DNA of 64,000 nucleotides. Origin: Oscillospiraceae bacterium (GTDB lineage: Bacteria > Bacillota > Clostridia > Oscillospirales > Ruminococcaceae). The notes beneath the pieces are model-generated. The model worked only from the letters and a program-made list of their open reading frames with translations, had not been told where the DNA came from and ran no database searches. The DNA lies in NCBI GenBank assembly GCA_012520915.1, contig JAAYNJ010000030.1, forward strand, positions 1 through 64,000, in the 5' to 3' direction. The position numbers and the translations under genes are program-made. Shown here in pieces: positions 35,156-43,227 of the stretch. How positions within the stretch are numbered: the first letter of the stretch is position 1; each line of letters opens with the position of its first letter.

Positions 35156-36073
35156 TTATTCAAGCACTAGACCTGTGGTTTGTTCCAGGCCCAGAATAAT
35201 GTTCATGTTCTGAATGGCAGCGCCGGAGGCGCCCTTGCCAAGGTTGTCAAAGCAGGAAATGAGCAACAATCGCTCCTCGTTTCCTGCCACAGTAATCTCC
35301 ATATCGTCCCTGCCGGAAATTCTGTTGCCGGCAATCATCGCCTCGTCATAGTGTTTGTAATGAACGACGGGTCCGCGATACAGTTCTCGGTAAAGGGCAA
35401 CCACATCCTCTGCGTTGCCTCGCAGATATTTTCGGAAAAGGGGTACGGTGACGACCATACCGCTGTAATAATCTGAAACTATTGGGCAAAACACCGGCGC
35501 CGTTGTCAGAGAACAGAGCTTTACCATCTCCTTTAGATGTTTGTGCTCCTGTGTTATGGCATACTGTCTCGGAGCATCGAGCTCCGAGTCTTTACCGTCA
35601 CTCTGATACTCCGCAATCATGCCCTTGCCGCCGCCGGAATATCCGGTGACGGAAAAACAGGTCAGCGCCGTATCCGGAGAAATCAACTTTTCACGGACCA
35701 GGGGCTCTATTAGGGAGATAAAACCGCTGGCGTGACAACCTGGGTTGGCTACCCGATGACTCACTGCAATCCGTTCCCGCAGTCCGCAAAGCTCCGGGAA
35801 ACCGTAGTCCCAGTCCGGCATGGTTCTGTGTGCGGTGGAGGTGTCGATTACAACGGTATTCCCATGCACCAGAGCAGCCGCCTCTACCGCCGCTGCGTCC
35901 GGCAGACAGAAAAACGCGATGTCTGCAGCATTAATGGCCTCCTCGCGGGTTTTTCGATCCTTGCGCAGATCTTCAGGGATTCTAATCAGTTCGATATCCT
36001 CCCTGTTCTTTAGGCGCTCCACAATACGCAGCCCGGTGGTGCCGGCACTGCCATCTATAAATATCTTAGTCAT
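35156..36073 (-). CDS. argC: N-acetyl-gamma-glutamyl-phosphate reductase, short (type 2) form
   Basis: A 305-residue NADPH-dependent reductase. FIDGSAGTTGLRI is the dinucleotide motif, VANPGCHASG holds the catalytic Cys, and TGYSGGGKGMI and NLGKGASGAAIQNMNI are family blocks. The length and the IFIDG N-terminus mark the shorter AGPR type 2 rather than the ~345-residue form. It starts inside the end of argH with an eight-base overlap and precedes argJ by 13 bases. Confidence 0.95.
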   Translation of the reverse strand: MTKIFIDGSAGTTGLRIVERLKNREDIELIRIPEDLRKDRKTREEAINAADIAFFCLPDAAAVEAAALVHGNTVVIDTSTAHRTMPDWDYGFPELCGLRERIAVSHRVANPGCHASGFISLIEPLVREKLISPDTALTCFSVTGYSGGGKGMIAEYQSDGKDSELDAPRQYAITQEHKHLKEMVKLCSLTTAPVFCPIVSDYYSGMVVTVPLFRKYLRGNAEDVVALYRELYRGPVVHYKHYDEAMIAGNRISGRDDMEITVAGNEERLLLISCFDNLGKGASGAAIQNMNIILGLEQTTGLVLE

Positions 36074-37445
36074 TATTCAATACCGTCCTAACATAAGCGA
36101 TCTGCTTTTCCACCGAGGCTTCGGAGGTGCCGCCCTCGGAAATGCGTTTTCTAACACAGGTCTTCAGGTCAATCTCTCCATACAGATCCTCATCAAACAG
36201 GGGGCTGAACTCTCGATAAATCTCTAATGGCAGGGTTTCCAATACCTGTCCTTCTGCCAAACAGCGGGCAACAATCTGTCCGGAGAGTTTGTAGGCATTG
36301 CGGAAGGGCAAACCTTTGCGTACTAGATAATCAGCCAGATCCGTAGCGTTGATGAAACCGGTTTGGGCGGCACGAAACATGTTGTCAGTACGAACCTTCA
36401 TGGTGGCGAGCATCGGTGTGAACACCTTGAGACACATCTTCACCGTGTCGCAGGCATCAAACACACTCTCCTTGTCCTCCTGCATATCTTTATTGTAAGC
36501 CAGAGGAAGCCCCTTGAGGACAGTCAACAGACCCATTAGGTCTCCGAAAACGCGGCCCGTCTTGCCTCGAACCAGCTCAGCCATGTCGGCGTTTCTCTTC
36601 TGTGGCATTATGGAGGAACCGGTAGTATAGGCATCGGACAGTTCGATGAATTGGAATTCCCAGCTTGCCCATAAAATCAGTTCCTCGGAAAGCCGGGACA
36701 GATGCATCATCTCAATGGACAGGACACTCAAAAGTTCCAGGGCGAAATCCCGGTCGGATACGCCGTCCATGCTGTTCAAGCTTATGTCATCAAAGCCCAA
36801 CAGTTCCGCCTCCATTCGCCGATCAGTGTCATAGGTGGTGCCTGCCAGGGCACAGCAACCGATGGGCGAGATGTTCATGCGCTTTTTACAGTCGGAAATC
36901 CGATCCAGATCCCGCAGCAGCATCATAACATAAGCCATCAGATGGTGGCCAAAACTAACAGGTTGCGCACGCTGCAGGTGAGTATAACCGGGCATAATGC
37001 TGGCCTTGTGGGCCTCCGCCTGATTTGTCAGCGCCACGATTAGCGTTTTTGTCAAGGCAGCGATCTCATCGCATTCCTCCCGAAGATACATCCGCAAATC
37101 TAAGGCCACTTGGTCGTTGCGACTTCTGGCTGTGTGCAGCTTTTTTCCGGTATCGCCTATACGTCTTGTCAATTCCTGCTCCACAAATGTGTGGATATCT
37201 TCGCAACTCAGGTCGAGTCTAAGTGACCCGGCTTCCAAATCCTTCAGAATTCCCGCCAGACTCTCGCTCAACACTTTTCCTTCTCTTTCCGTCAGGATGC
37301 CCCGGGCAGTCAGCATGGCAGCATGGGCGATACTGCCCTGAATATCCTGCCGGAACATGCGACTGTCAAATCGGATGGAGGAATTGAAGTCGTCTGCAAC
37401 GGGGTCGGTAATACCGGCAGTGATGCCGGCCCACATCTTCGACAT
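36066..37445 (-). CDS. argH: Argininosuccinate lyase
   Basis: A 459-residue fumarase-superfamily enzyme splitting argininosuccinate into arginine and fumarate. MWAGI at the start, EDIHTFVEQEL, LHTARSRNDQVALD, PGYTHLQRAQPVSFGHHL and the signature GSSIMPQKRNAD are all intact. The ATG follows AAAGGAGG by four bases. It lies 64 bases after argG and overlaps argC. Confidence 0.97.
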   Translation of the reverse strand: MSKMWAGITAGITDPVADDFNSSIRFDSRMFRQDIQGSIAHAAMLTARGILTEREGKVLSESLAGILKDLEAGSLRLDLSCEDIHTFVEQELTRRIGDTGKKLHTARSRNDQVALDLRMYLREECDEIAALTKTLIVALTNQAEAHKASIMPGYTHLQRAQPVSFGHHLMAYVMMLLRDLDRISDCKKRMNISPIGCCALAGTTYDTDRRMEAELLGFDDISLNSMDGVSDRDFALELLSVLSIEMMHLSRLSEELILWASWEFQFIELSDAYTTGSSIMPQKRNADMAELVRGKTGRVFGDLMGLLTVLKGLPLAYNKDMQEDKESVFDACDTVKMCLKVFTPMLATMKVRTDNMFRAAQTGFINATDLADYLVRKGLPFRNAYKLSGQIVARCLAEGQVLETLPLEIYREFSPLFDEDLYGEIDLKTCVRKRISEGGTSEASVEKQIAYVRTVLNND

Positions 37446-37509
37446 GTTGCCTCCTTTAATCTTAGAATATCCTGCATAGTTGATCGCCGCGCAGGATATG
37501 ATTTTCTTC

Positions 37510-38727
37510 TTATTTTTTACCGTCCACTAAGGCCTGGACTTTTATAGGCAAACCATAGAGATTAATAAATCCCGCGGCATCCGCCTGATTGTAGTCGCTC
37601 TCGCCAAATGTTGCAATCTCCTCGCTATACAGAGAGTATGGACTCCAGACACCGGCGTTGATTATATTGCCTTTGTATAGCTTCAAACGAACCTTGCCGC
37701 TGACCCGCTCCTGAGTCTTTTCCATAAAAGCGCTCAGGGCTTCCCGCAGCGGTGTGAACCACTGCCCATTATAGACCAGTTCGCCGAAGGTGATGGACAG
37801 CCTCTGCTTTTCGTGCAGTGTCAGCTTATCCAGACAAATACTCTCCAGCACGCTGTGTGCCTTGTAGAGGATGGTGCCGCCTGGCGTCTCGTATACTCCG
37901 CGCGACTTAATACCCACCAACCGGTTTTCAACGATGTCCAACAGACCGATGCCGTTTGCTCCGCCCAACTCATTGAGCTTGTAGACGATTTCTTTTGCAC
38001 TGAGTTTCTGGTCGTTGAGCGCCACGGGTACACCTTGCTCAAAGTCCAGCGTGATGTAGGTAGGCGTGTCCGGAGCTTTTATGGGCGACACATTCATCTC
38101 CAGAAAACCCTCTTTTTCGTACATTGGTTCGTTGGCCGGATCTTCCAAATCCAGACCCTCATGGGACAGATGCCAAAGATTCTTATCTTTGGAGTAGTTG
38201 GTTTCACGGTTGATTTTCAGCGGCACATTGTGTGCCTCGGCATACTCTATCTCTTCCTCGCGGGATTTGATGTTCCACTCACGCCATGGAGCGATTATGT
38301 GCATGTTTGGGGCAAAGTGCTTGATGGCGAGTTCAAAACGGACCTGGTCATTGCCCTTACCGGTACAGCCGTGGGCGATGGCATCCGCATTCTCCTTCAA
38401 GGCAATCTCCACTAGACCCTTGGCAACGCAAGGCCGTGCATGGCTGGTACCCAACAGGTACCCCTCATAGACAGCCCCGGCTTTCAAACAGGGTATAATA
38501 AAGTTGTCCACATATTCATCCGTCAAATCCAACACGTACAGCTTGGAAGCGCCTGTCTTGATTGCCTTTTCCTCGAGACCGTCCAACTCGTCCGCCTGAC
38601 CCACATCTCCGCAGACTGCGATGACCTCGCAATTGTTGTAATTCTCCTTTAGCCAGGGAATAATGATAGATGTATCCAGACCGCCGGAATAGGCGAGTAC
38701 AACTTTTTTAATATCTTCTTTATTCAT
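37510..38727 (-). CDS. argG: Argininosuccinate synthase
   Basis: A 405-residue first gene of the arginine operon, joining citrulline and aspartate at the cost of ATP. The PP-loop AYSGGLDTS is at residues 13-21; [14 protein letters not shown] and [13 protein letters not shown] follow. Length matches the family. GGAGG is eight bases before the ATG. The promoter and ARG-box-like sites lie just upstream, so this gene and everything to carB should be arginine-repressed. Confidence 0.98.
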   Translation of the reverse strand: MNKEDIKKVVLAYSGGLDTSIIIPWLKENYNNCEVIAVCGDVGQADELDGLEEKAIKTGASKLYVLDLTDEYVDNFIIPCLKAGAVYEGYLLGTSHARPCVAKGLVEIALKENADAIAHGCTGKGNDQVRFELAIKHFAPNMHIIAPWREWNIKSREEEIEYAEAHNVPLKINRETNYSKDKNLWHLSHEGLDLEDPANEPMYEKEGFLEMNVSPIKAPDTPTYITLDFEQGVPVALNDQKLSAKEIVYKLNELGGANGIGLLDIVENRLVGIKSRGVYETPGGTILYKAHSVLESICLDKLTLHEKQRLSITFGELVYNGQWFTPLREALSAFMEKTQERVSGKVRLKLYKGNIINAGVWSPYSLYSEEIATFGESDYNQADAAGFINLYGLPIKVQALVDGKK

Positions 38728-38741
38728 GTTTTTGCCTCCGT

Positions 38742-38755
38742 TGAATATTTATGCG
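38742..38755. promoter_or_regulatory. Putative ARG box downstream of the argG promoter
   Basis: TGAATATTTATGCG matches the half-conserved ARG-box pattern TGAATwwwwATTCA, with an imperfect second half. It lies between the -10 element and the argG ribosome site, where bound ArgR/AhrC would block transcription. Confidence 0.6.
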
Positions 38756-38758
38756 CTG

Positions 38759-38787
38759 ATTATACGAAAACAGTCGAATATTGTCAA
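38759..38787 (-). promoter_or_regulatory. Promoter of the arginine operon
   Basis: On the minus strand TTGACA (38787-38782), exactly 17 bases and TATAAT (38764-38759) form a consensus sigma-A promoter 31 bases upstream of argG. Confidence 0.92.
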
Positions 38788-38813
38788 GAATTGCTTGTAT
38801 AAACCTTTACCCT

Positions 38814-38833
38814 AATTGAATATTTATTCAATT
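38814..38833. promoter_or_regulatory. ARG box, near-perfect palindrome upstream of the arg promoter
   Basis: AATTGAATATTTATTCAATT is an almost perfect 20-base palindrome matching the ArgR/AhrC consensus TGAATwwwwATTCA. It lies about 27 bases upstream of the -35 box and 75 bases from the second box, a spacing that would allow hexamer looping. No argR gene is in the window. Confidence 0.78.
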
Positions 38834-39037
38834 TTATTTTAATTTACCTTTGTCGATCCGTCGAAACTGTACAAACTGACGAACTGTAGCGGCAAAACCG
38901 ATTCCTCCAGAGAGGTTAGAGAACCGGAAAAGCTGAAAAAAATCAATCGCATGTGTGAATTCCGGCTGTTTATGGAGGATAATGTGAATGAGAGGATAAA
39001 TGAAAAGGTCGCAGGCAATTGCCTGCGACCTGCATAG
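38834..39037 (+). other. Intergenic, possible decayed coding remnant
   Basis: From the TAA at about 38834 to the TAG at 39035 one plus-strand frame is open for ~66 codons and reads like normal protein (EKLKKINRMCEFRLFMEDN), but the only ATG (38951) would give 28 residues without a ribosome site. It resembles the tail of a lost gene. I recognise no family. Confidence 0.3.
39003..39031 (-). terminator. Terminator after the LarA-family gene
   Basis: A perfect 26-base palindrome AGGTCGCAGGC-AATT-GCCTGCGACCT (39006-39031) is followed on the minus strand by TTTTCA. It is about 75 bases past the LarA-family stop. Confidence 0.7.
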
Positions 39038-39107
39038 GTGCAAATATACTGTGCTGAATAATCACAAAATTAAGTCCATGCTGTTTTAATATAATGCGCT
39101 TTAAATA

Positions 39108-40379
39108 CTATTCTTCAACAATTACCGACACCCCGTCGGGAACGACTGTAATCTGATAATCGTCCCTATCTATAATCTTTTCAGCCATTGATAATGCGTC
39201 TTCAATAGAATCTGCCCATCTCATATGCATGGATTCAATCATTGTGCGTGGAGCTTTTGTAACCATTATTACAGTAGCCTTTGCCAACACCCTTGCCAAT
39301 ATCTGTGCTTGCCATTGTTCAGGAACTGTTTCGTGCATATCGCGCGAAAGGATATCCAGTAATAATTCTTTTGGTTCTGCTGCTCTGTCGAGCATATTGA
39401 AAAATTCATGAGCGCCATGACCATCTATACATTCCGAGACCATAATAATTACGCCTCCGTCATTTACTGTGGCCTCAGCCGCTGTCATCCCTTTAATTGC
39501 TTGATATACATTTTGGTCAAGGGGATAACCGCCATTTGTTGCTACCACAATGTCTGCAGGCTCACTATCTACACGGGCAATGTCTCTGACAAAAGAACAA
39601 CCCGCATTGTGGGCGATTTCAGGATCTCCGGCGAAAGCTTTAACTAATCGTTTATTTGCATCAAGTACTACATTAACAATAAAAGCAAGCCTTGTATTTT
39701 TGGCGGCAAAGAGCATATCCTGATGCATTAGATTGCCATCCAGTATCCCTGCTCGAGCATTGGGAGAAGCTATAAATTTTGAACAATGATTGGCAAGTAC
39801 GGTTTTATAGCTGACGATTCCGGGCAACACGCTTTTTCTACCTCCCGAAAATCCGGCAAAAAGATGCGGTTCAATGAAACCTTCCGCAATTAATAAATCG
39901 GCATCGGCAGCAATTCTGTTTACTAACAATTTTCCGCCTGACGGCAAAAGACCGAAATCGGCCATTTCGTCATTTTGACTGTCGTGAATATGAATATTAA
40001 CCCTCTCAACGATTTCATCTCCGTATTTTGCACGCAATTCCGAATCGCTGCTGCGTCGATGAAAACCGGTTGCAACAAGTATAGTAACTTCCGCCGTAGG
40101 ATTTGCTTTATTAATTTCTGCAAGGAGCAACGGCATTATAATATGAGAGGGAACAGGTCGAGTATGATCACTGGAAATTATTACGATGTTCTTCTTGTCT
40201 TTTGCCAGCTCCCCCAAAGTTGCGGAACAATATGGGTTGGCCAACGCCTTCGCAACTACTTCAATTTCACTGTCGGTAGTTTCCAGTGCAGAAGTTTTTG
40301 TCTGCAATATAGCTTTTATACGACAAGGATCAACATTCCACTCAAGGTGTTTTTTTCCGTACGGCAATTTAACAATCAT
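39108..40379 (-). CDS. LarA-family (nickel-pincer) racemase homologue
   Basis: A 423-residue protein of the lactate racemase family. SSDHTRPVP near residue 70, ATGFHRR (metal/acid His), EPHLFAGFSGGRKSVLPG (His and the Lys that carries the pincer cofactor in lactate racemase) and ANHC near 195 are all present, so an active 2-hydroxyacid racemase or epimerase is expected. The substrate is not fixed: the family covers lactate, malate, phenyllactate and other hydroxyacids. The ATG with GGTGA upstream is preferred to one seven codons earlier. The cofactor genes larB, larC and larE are not in this window, so it depends on another locus. Confidence 0.87.
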   Translation of the reverse strand: MIVKLPYGKKHLEWNVDPCRIKAILQTKTSALETTDSEIEVVAKALANPYCSATLGELAKDKKNIVIISSDHTRPVPSHIIMPLLLAEINKANPTAEVTILVATGFHRRSSDSELRAKYGDEIVERVNIHIHDSQNDEMADFGLLPSGGKLLVNRIAADADLLIAEGFIEPHLFAGFSGGRKSVLPGIVSYKTVLANHCSKFIASPNARAGILDGNLMHQDMLFAAKNTRLAFIVNVVLDANKRLVKAFAGDPEIAHNAGCSFVRDIARVDSEPADIVVATNGGYPLDQNVYQAIKGMTAAEATVNDGGVIIMVSECIDGHGAHEFFNMLDRAAEPKELLLDILSRDMHETVPEQWQAQILARVLAKATVIMVTKAPRTMIESMHMRWADSIEDALSMAEKIIDRDDYQITVVPDGVSVIVEE

Positions 40380-41016
40380 TCTTATTTCACCACAATTCAT
40401 TTAATAGAAAAAGTTTTCCCGAATTCAATACGCCTTAAGAGAAAAGGATATGTTTTGCATCTTGCGACAAGACTATTTCATATAATCTTCACTTTATTAA
40501 AATGCCATGTCAATACCAAACCCGCCTAATTCGTTACAACATATTTTCGGCAGTGAGCACCACACAGCTTTTTCGTATAAAAGCGCAATAATATTTTACA
40601 AGCTGTTAGGATAGTAATCATGAACAAAATAATACCGATTCGGTTTTCGTCGGGGATAGGATACTAAAAACAGGAGACTTGTTCTTATTGATAGGATACT
40701 GCGATATTATATTTACGGTCAAGTTGAAAACTCTTTTGCAAACACCGAAAGTACGATGCTATCTCATCGCCTTTGCCGATTTTGCATATTAGGAGGTAAT
40801 TTCTTGTTTATTTAAAGGATGAAAATCCATAATTTCTGTAAACGGAAGCAATTAAAAAGTTTTAAAAATTGAAACAACTATCTTTAGTTGCTACTATCTA
40901 ACCGCCCACTACATCTAGTGTTTTACACGGATTTTTAGTAAATATCGCCAAAAATTTGTTGCTTTTTTATGCTTTTAGTGATATGTTTATCATGTATAAT
41001 TGTCTGATTTGTTAAA
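40380..41016. other. Intergenic region upstream of the GH3 operon
   Basis: About 640 AT-rich bases without a convincing gene. GATAGGATACT occurs twice (near 40655 and 40701). TATAAT at 40995-41000 is a good -10 for the downstream operon with a poor -35. If used, transcription would begin close to 41007. AGGAGG near 40791 is not followed by an open frame. Confidence 0.45.
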
Positions 41017-41607
41017 ATGTCAAAAAGGGTTTTTAAGAGGGGAGTGCGCGATTTGTTCTTTTTTGGAGTTCTTGCGTTTGTTCTCTTCTTCATCAGTGAC
41101 ATAAATGATGCCTGGTTTCAATCTAGATTACTAAAACCCGCTTTTTTTCTAGGAGCAGTTTTTCTGACGCTTGCGGTCGTTGTGCTTTCGGTTAGAGGCG
41201 TTACAACTTTGAATCTTGTGGCACGTGTTTTATTCGGTGTACTTGGCGTTGTTTTCTTTTCTCTTTTAATCTATTCTCTTTTTATTGCTATCCCTGTAGT
41301 TGACTCTTACACAAAGCCCGGCTTAAAGCGTCCCGTTTATACACAAGGTGTTTATGCGTTGTGCAGACACCCCGGAGTTTTGTGGTTCACCGGTCTCTGT
41401 TTTTGCCTATATGCCGTCTTCGGGTTTCCCTTGTATGCGGCGATATCTTATTCGATTTTTAACGGCTTTCTTGTGCTTTTTGAAGACAAAGTCGTTTTCC
41501 CGAAGGTGCTTTCAGGCTACAGTGATTACAGTAGCACTACCCCCTTTCTGATACCTAACCGCGAGAGTATTTCATCGTGTATTTCTTATTATAGAGGGCA
41601 GCGTTAA
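41017..41607 (+). CDS. ICMT/phospholipid-methyltransferase-like membrane protein
   Basis: A 196-residue protein with about five transmembrane segments. The C-terminal block GVYALCRHPGVLWFTG matches the RHPxxxG motif of isoprenylcysteine carboxyl methyltransferase and phosphatidylethanolamine methyltransferase families, followed by a conserved-type Glu (LFEDKVVFP) and Tyr-rich PFLIPN end, which bind S-adenosylmethionine and the lipid. The ATG lies only ~10 bases from the predicted transcription start with no ribosome site; a TTG at 41053 follows AGGGGAG by eight bases and may be the real start. It abuts the GH3 gene directly, suggesting that it methylates a lipid or carboxyl group made or activated by the operon. 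Confidence 0.72.
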   Translation: MSKRVFKRGVRDLFFFGVLAFVLFFISDINDAWFQSRLLKPAFFLGAVFLTLAVVVLSVRGVTTLNLVARVLFGVLGVVFFSLLIYSLFIAIPVVDSYTKPGLKRPVYTQGVYALCRHPGVLWFTGLCFCLYAVFGFPLYAAISYSIFNGFLVLFEDKVVFPKVLSGYSDYSSTTPFLIPNRESISSCISYYRGQR

Positions 41608-43227
41608 ATGAAATTCAAACAAAAACTGAAAACACTTTCAAGAGAAGAAATTTGGCAGGAATACTGCGGATTCCTCGAGATTGGTATCGAGGAGTATATG
41701 TTCATACAAAATCGGCTGATGCAGGAACAAATCGATCTTTGGAGCAAATCCGGTCTTGGCCGTAAAATACTGAAAGATTCGCATCCGAAAAGCATAGAGG
41801 AATTCCGTGCCGAATTTCCAATGACCCGATATGAGGATTACGCCGATATCCTACTGTCAAGGCGGGCCGACATGTTGCCTTGTGAGCCTGTAATCTGGAT
41901 AGAAACCACTTGGGAAGGTGGGCTTCGCCCCGTCAAGGTGGCTCCATACTCAAGAAGCATGTTGGACACCTATAAAAATAATGTAATCGCAATAACTATG
42001 TTAGCCTCTGGCCGCTCGCGTGGCCATTTCAGCATGACCGACACGGATCGTGTCCTCTACGGAGGAGCCCCGCTCCCGTACGCTACCGGACTTTTACCCT
42101 CTCTTTTGAGTGAAGATCTCTCGTTTAAATGGTTGCCGGATTCCAATACTGAAGCGCATCTAAGCTTCAGTCAGCGGATTAAAAAGGGATTTCAGATGGC
42201 TCTTTCCGGAGGGGTGGATTACTTCTTTGCCATATCGAGTGTGGCAAACTATATAACCGAAAATTTTTCCGGAGCATCTTCGGGTGGTAAGCGCAAATAT
42301 CCGATATCTCCCGCAATTGCCATGAGATATCTGAAAGCAAAGCTGGCCCGAAGAAAAACCGGAGGAAATATCACCCCTGGAGAAGTATTTCGACTGAAAG
42401 GGTTTGTCGCCACCGGCACGGATGCCGGTCGATATAAAGAACGGCTTGCAAAAGCCTGGGGTGTTGTTCCCATTGAAATTGCAGCGGGTACGGAGTCTAC
42501 TTGTATTGCAAGCGAAACCTGGGAACAGTCGGGAATGGTTTTCTTTCCTGATGCTTGTTTCTATGAGTTCATCCCTAAAAGCGAATTACAGCGGGAGCAG
42601 GAAAACGAAGGTTATATACCACGCACATGTTTGATGGATTCCGTGTGTAGCGGAGAGAGCTATGAGCTTGTTATCAGTGTTTTGCATGGCGGAGCTTTTA
42701 TGCGCTATCGTATAGGGGATATTTATAATTGCGTCAGCGCGCCTGTAGGTGGTTTACCGCGTTTTCGTTTTGAAGACAGAGTACCCGAGGTAATCGATAT
42801 AGCCGGATTCACCAGAATTACTGAGCAATCAATCCGTGAGGTTATTCGTTTGTCAAAACTGACAATCGGTGACTGGCTGGCAAATAAAGAATTTGACTCC
42901 GACAACAATCCGTATTTCCATCTTTATGTTGAGATTCCCCCGGAAGCCCATCACACCGAAGCGGTTACTCGTGCTTTGCTGACGGAACACCTCGCTGTTT
43001 ATTTCAAATACTTTGACAGCGATTATAATGACCTTAAAAGGCTTCTGAACATGGAGCCGCTCAAAATCACCATTCTAAAATTCGGAACTATCCAAGCCTA
43101 TGAAGAAAGAACAGGCCGCAAGCTGCGTAAGATAAATCCCAGTATGCTTGATCTTTCTGAACTGAATTCCGGCTATCGACCCAAGCCTGCTATGATGCCT
43201 GTAAAGGCGGAGGTACCTGTATTATGA
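41608..43227 (+). CDS. GH3-superfamily acyl-adenylating enzyme
   Basis: A 539-residue protein of the GH3 family, known from plant enzymes that conjugate jasmonate, auxin or benzoates to amino acids through acyl-adenylates. Family marks are FPMTRYEDYADIL near 70-82, the segment TTWEGG..VKVAPYS at ~100-115 (SGTT-type loop, altered here), AGTESTCIAS near 290 and the hinge YRIGDIYNC. The usual Ser/Thr-Gly-Thr core of the first ATP loop is changed, so the chemistry may differ. No transmembrane segment. It starts directly after the methyltransferase stop and overlaps the next gene by four bases. The acyl substrate is unknown. Confidence 0.82.
   Translation: MKFKQKLKTLSREEIWQEYCGFLEIGIEEYMFIQNRLMQEQIDLWSKSGLGRKILKDSHPKSIEEFRAEFPMTRYEDYADILLSRRADMLPCEPVIWIETTWEGGLRPVKVAPYSRSMLDTYKNNVIAITMLASGRSRGHFSMTDTDRVLYGGAPLPYATGLLPSLLSEDLSFKWLPDSNTEAHLSFSQRIKKGFQMALSGGVDYFFAISSVANYITENFSGASSGGKRKYPISPAIAMRYLKAKLARRKTGGNITPGEVFRLKGFVATGTDAGRYKERLAKAWGVVPIEIAAGTESTCIASETWEQSGMVFFPDACFYEFIPKSELQREQENEGYIPRTCLMDSVCSGESYELVISVLHGGAFMRYRIGDIYNCVSAPVGGLPRFRFEDRVPEVIDIAGFTRITEQSIREVIRLSKLTIGDWLANKEFDSDNNPYFHLYVEIPPEAHHTEAVTRALLTEHLAVYFKYFDSDYNDLKRLLNMEPLKITILKFGTIQAYEERTGRKLRKINPSMLDLSELNSGYRPKPAMMPVKAEVPVL

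Noticed and set aside
40655-40711. Direct repeat GATAGGATACT (two copies, ~47 bases apart)
   Set aside because: Only two copies, no symmetry and not near a promoter element, so I cannot assign it a role.
40791-40820. AGGAGG followed by TTG as a possible small gene
   Set aside because: The frame ends after three codons.
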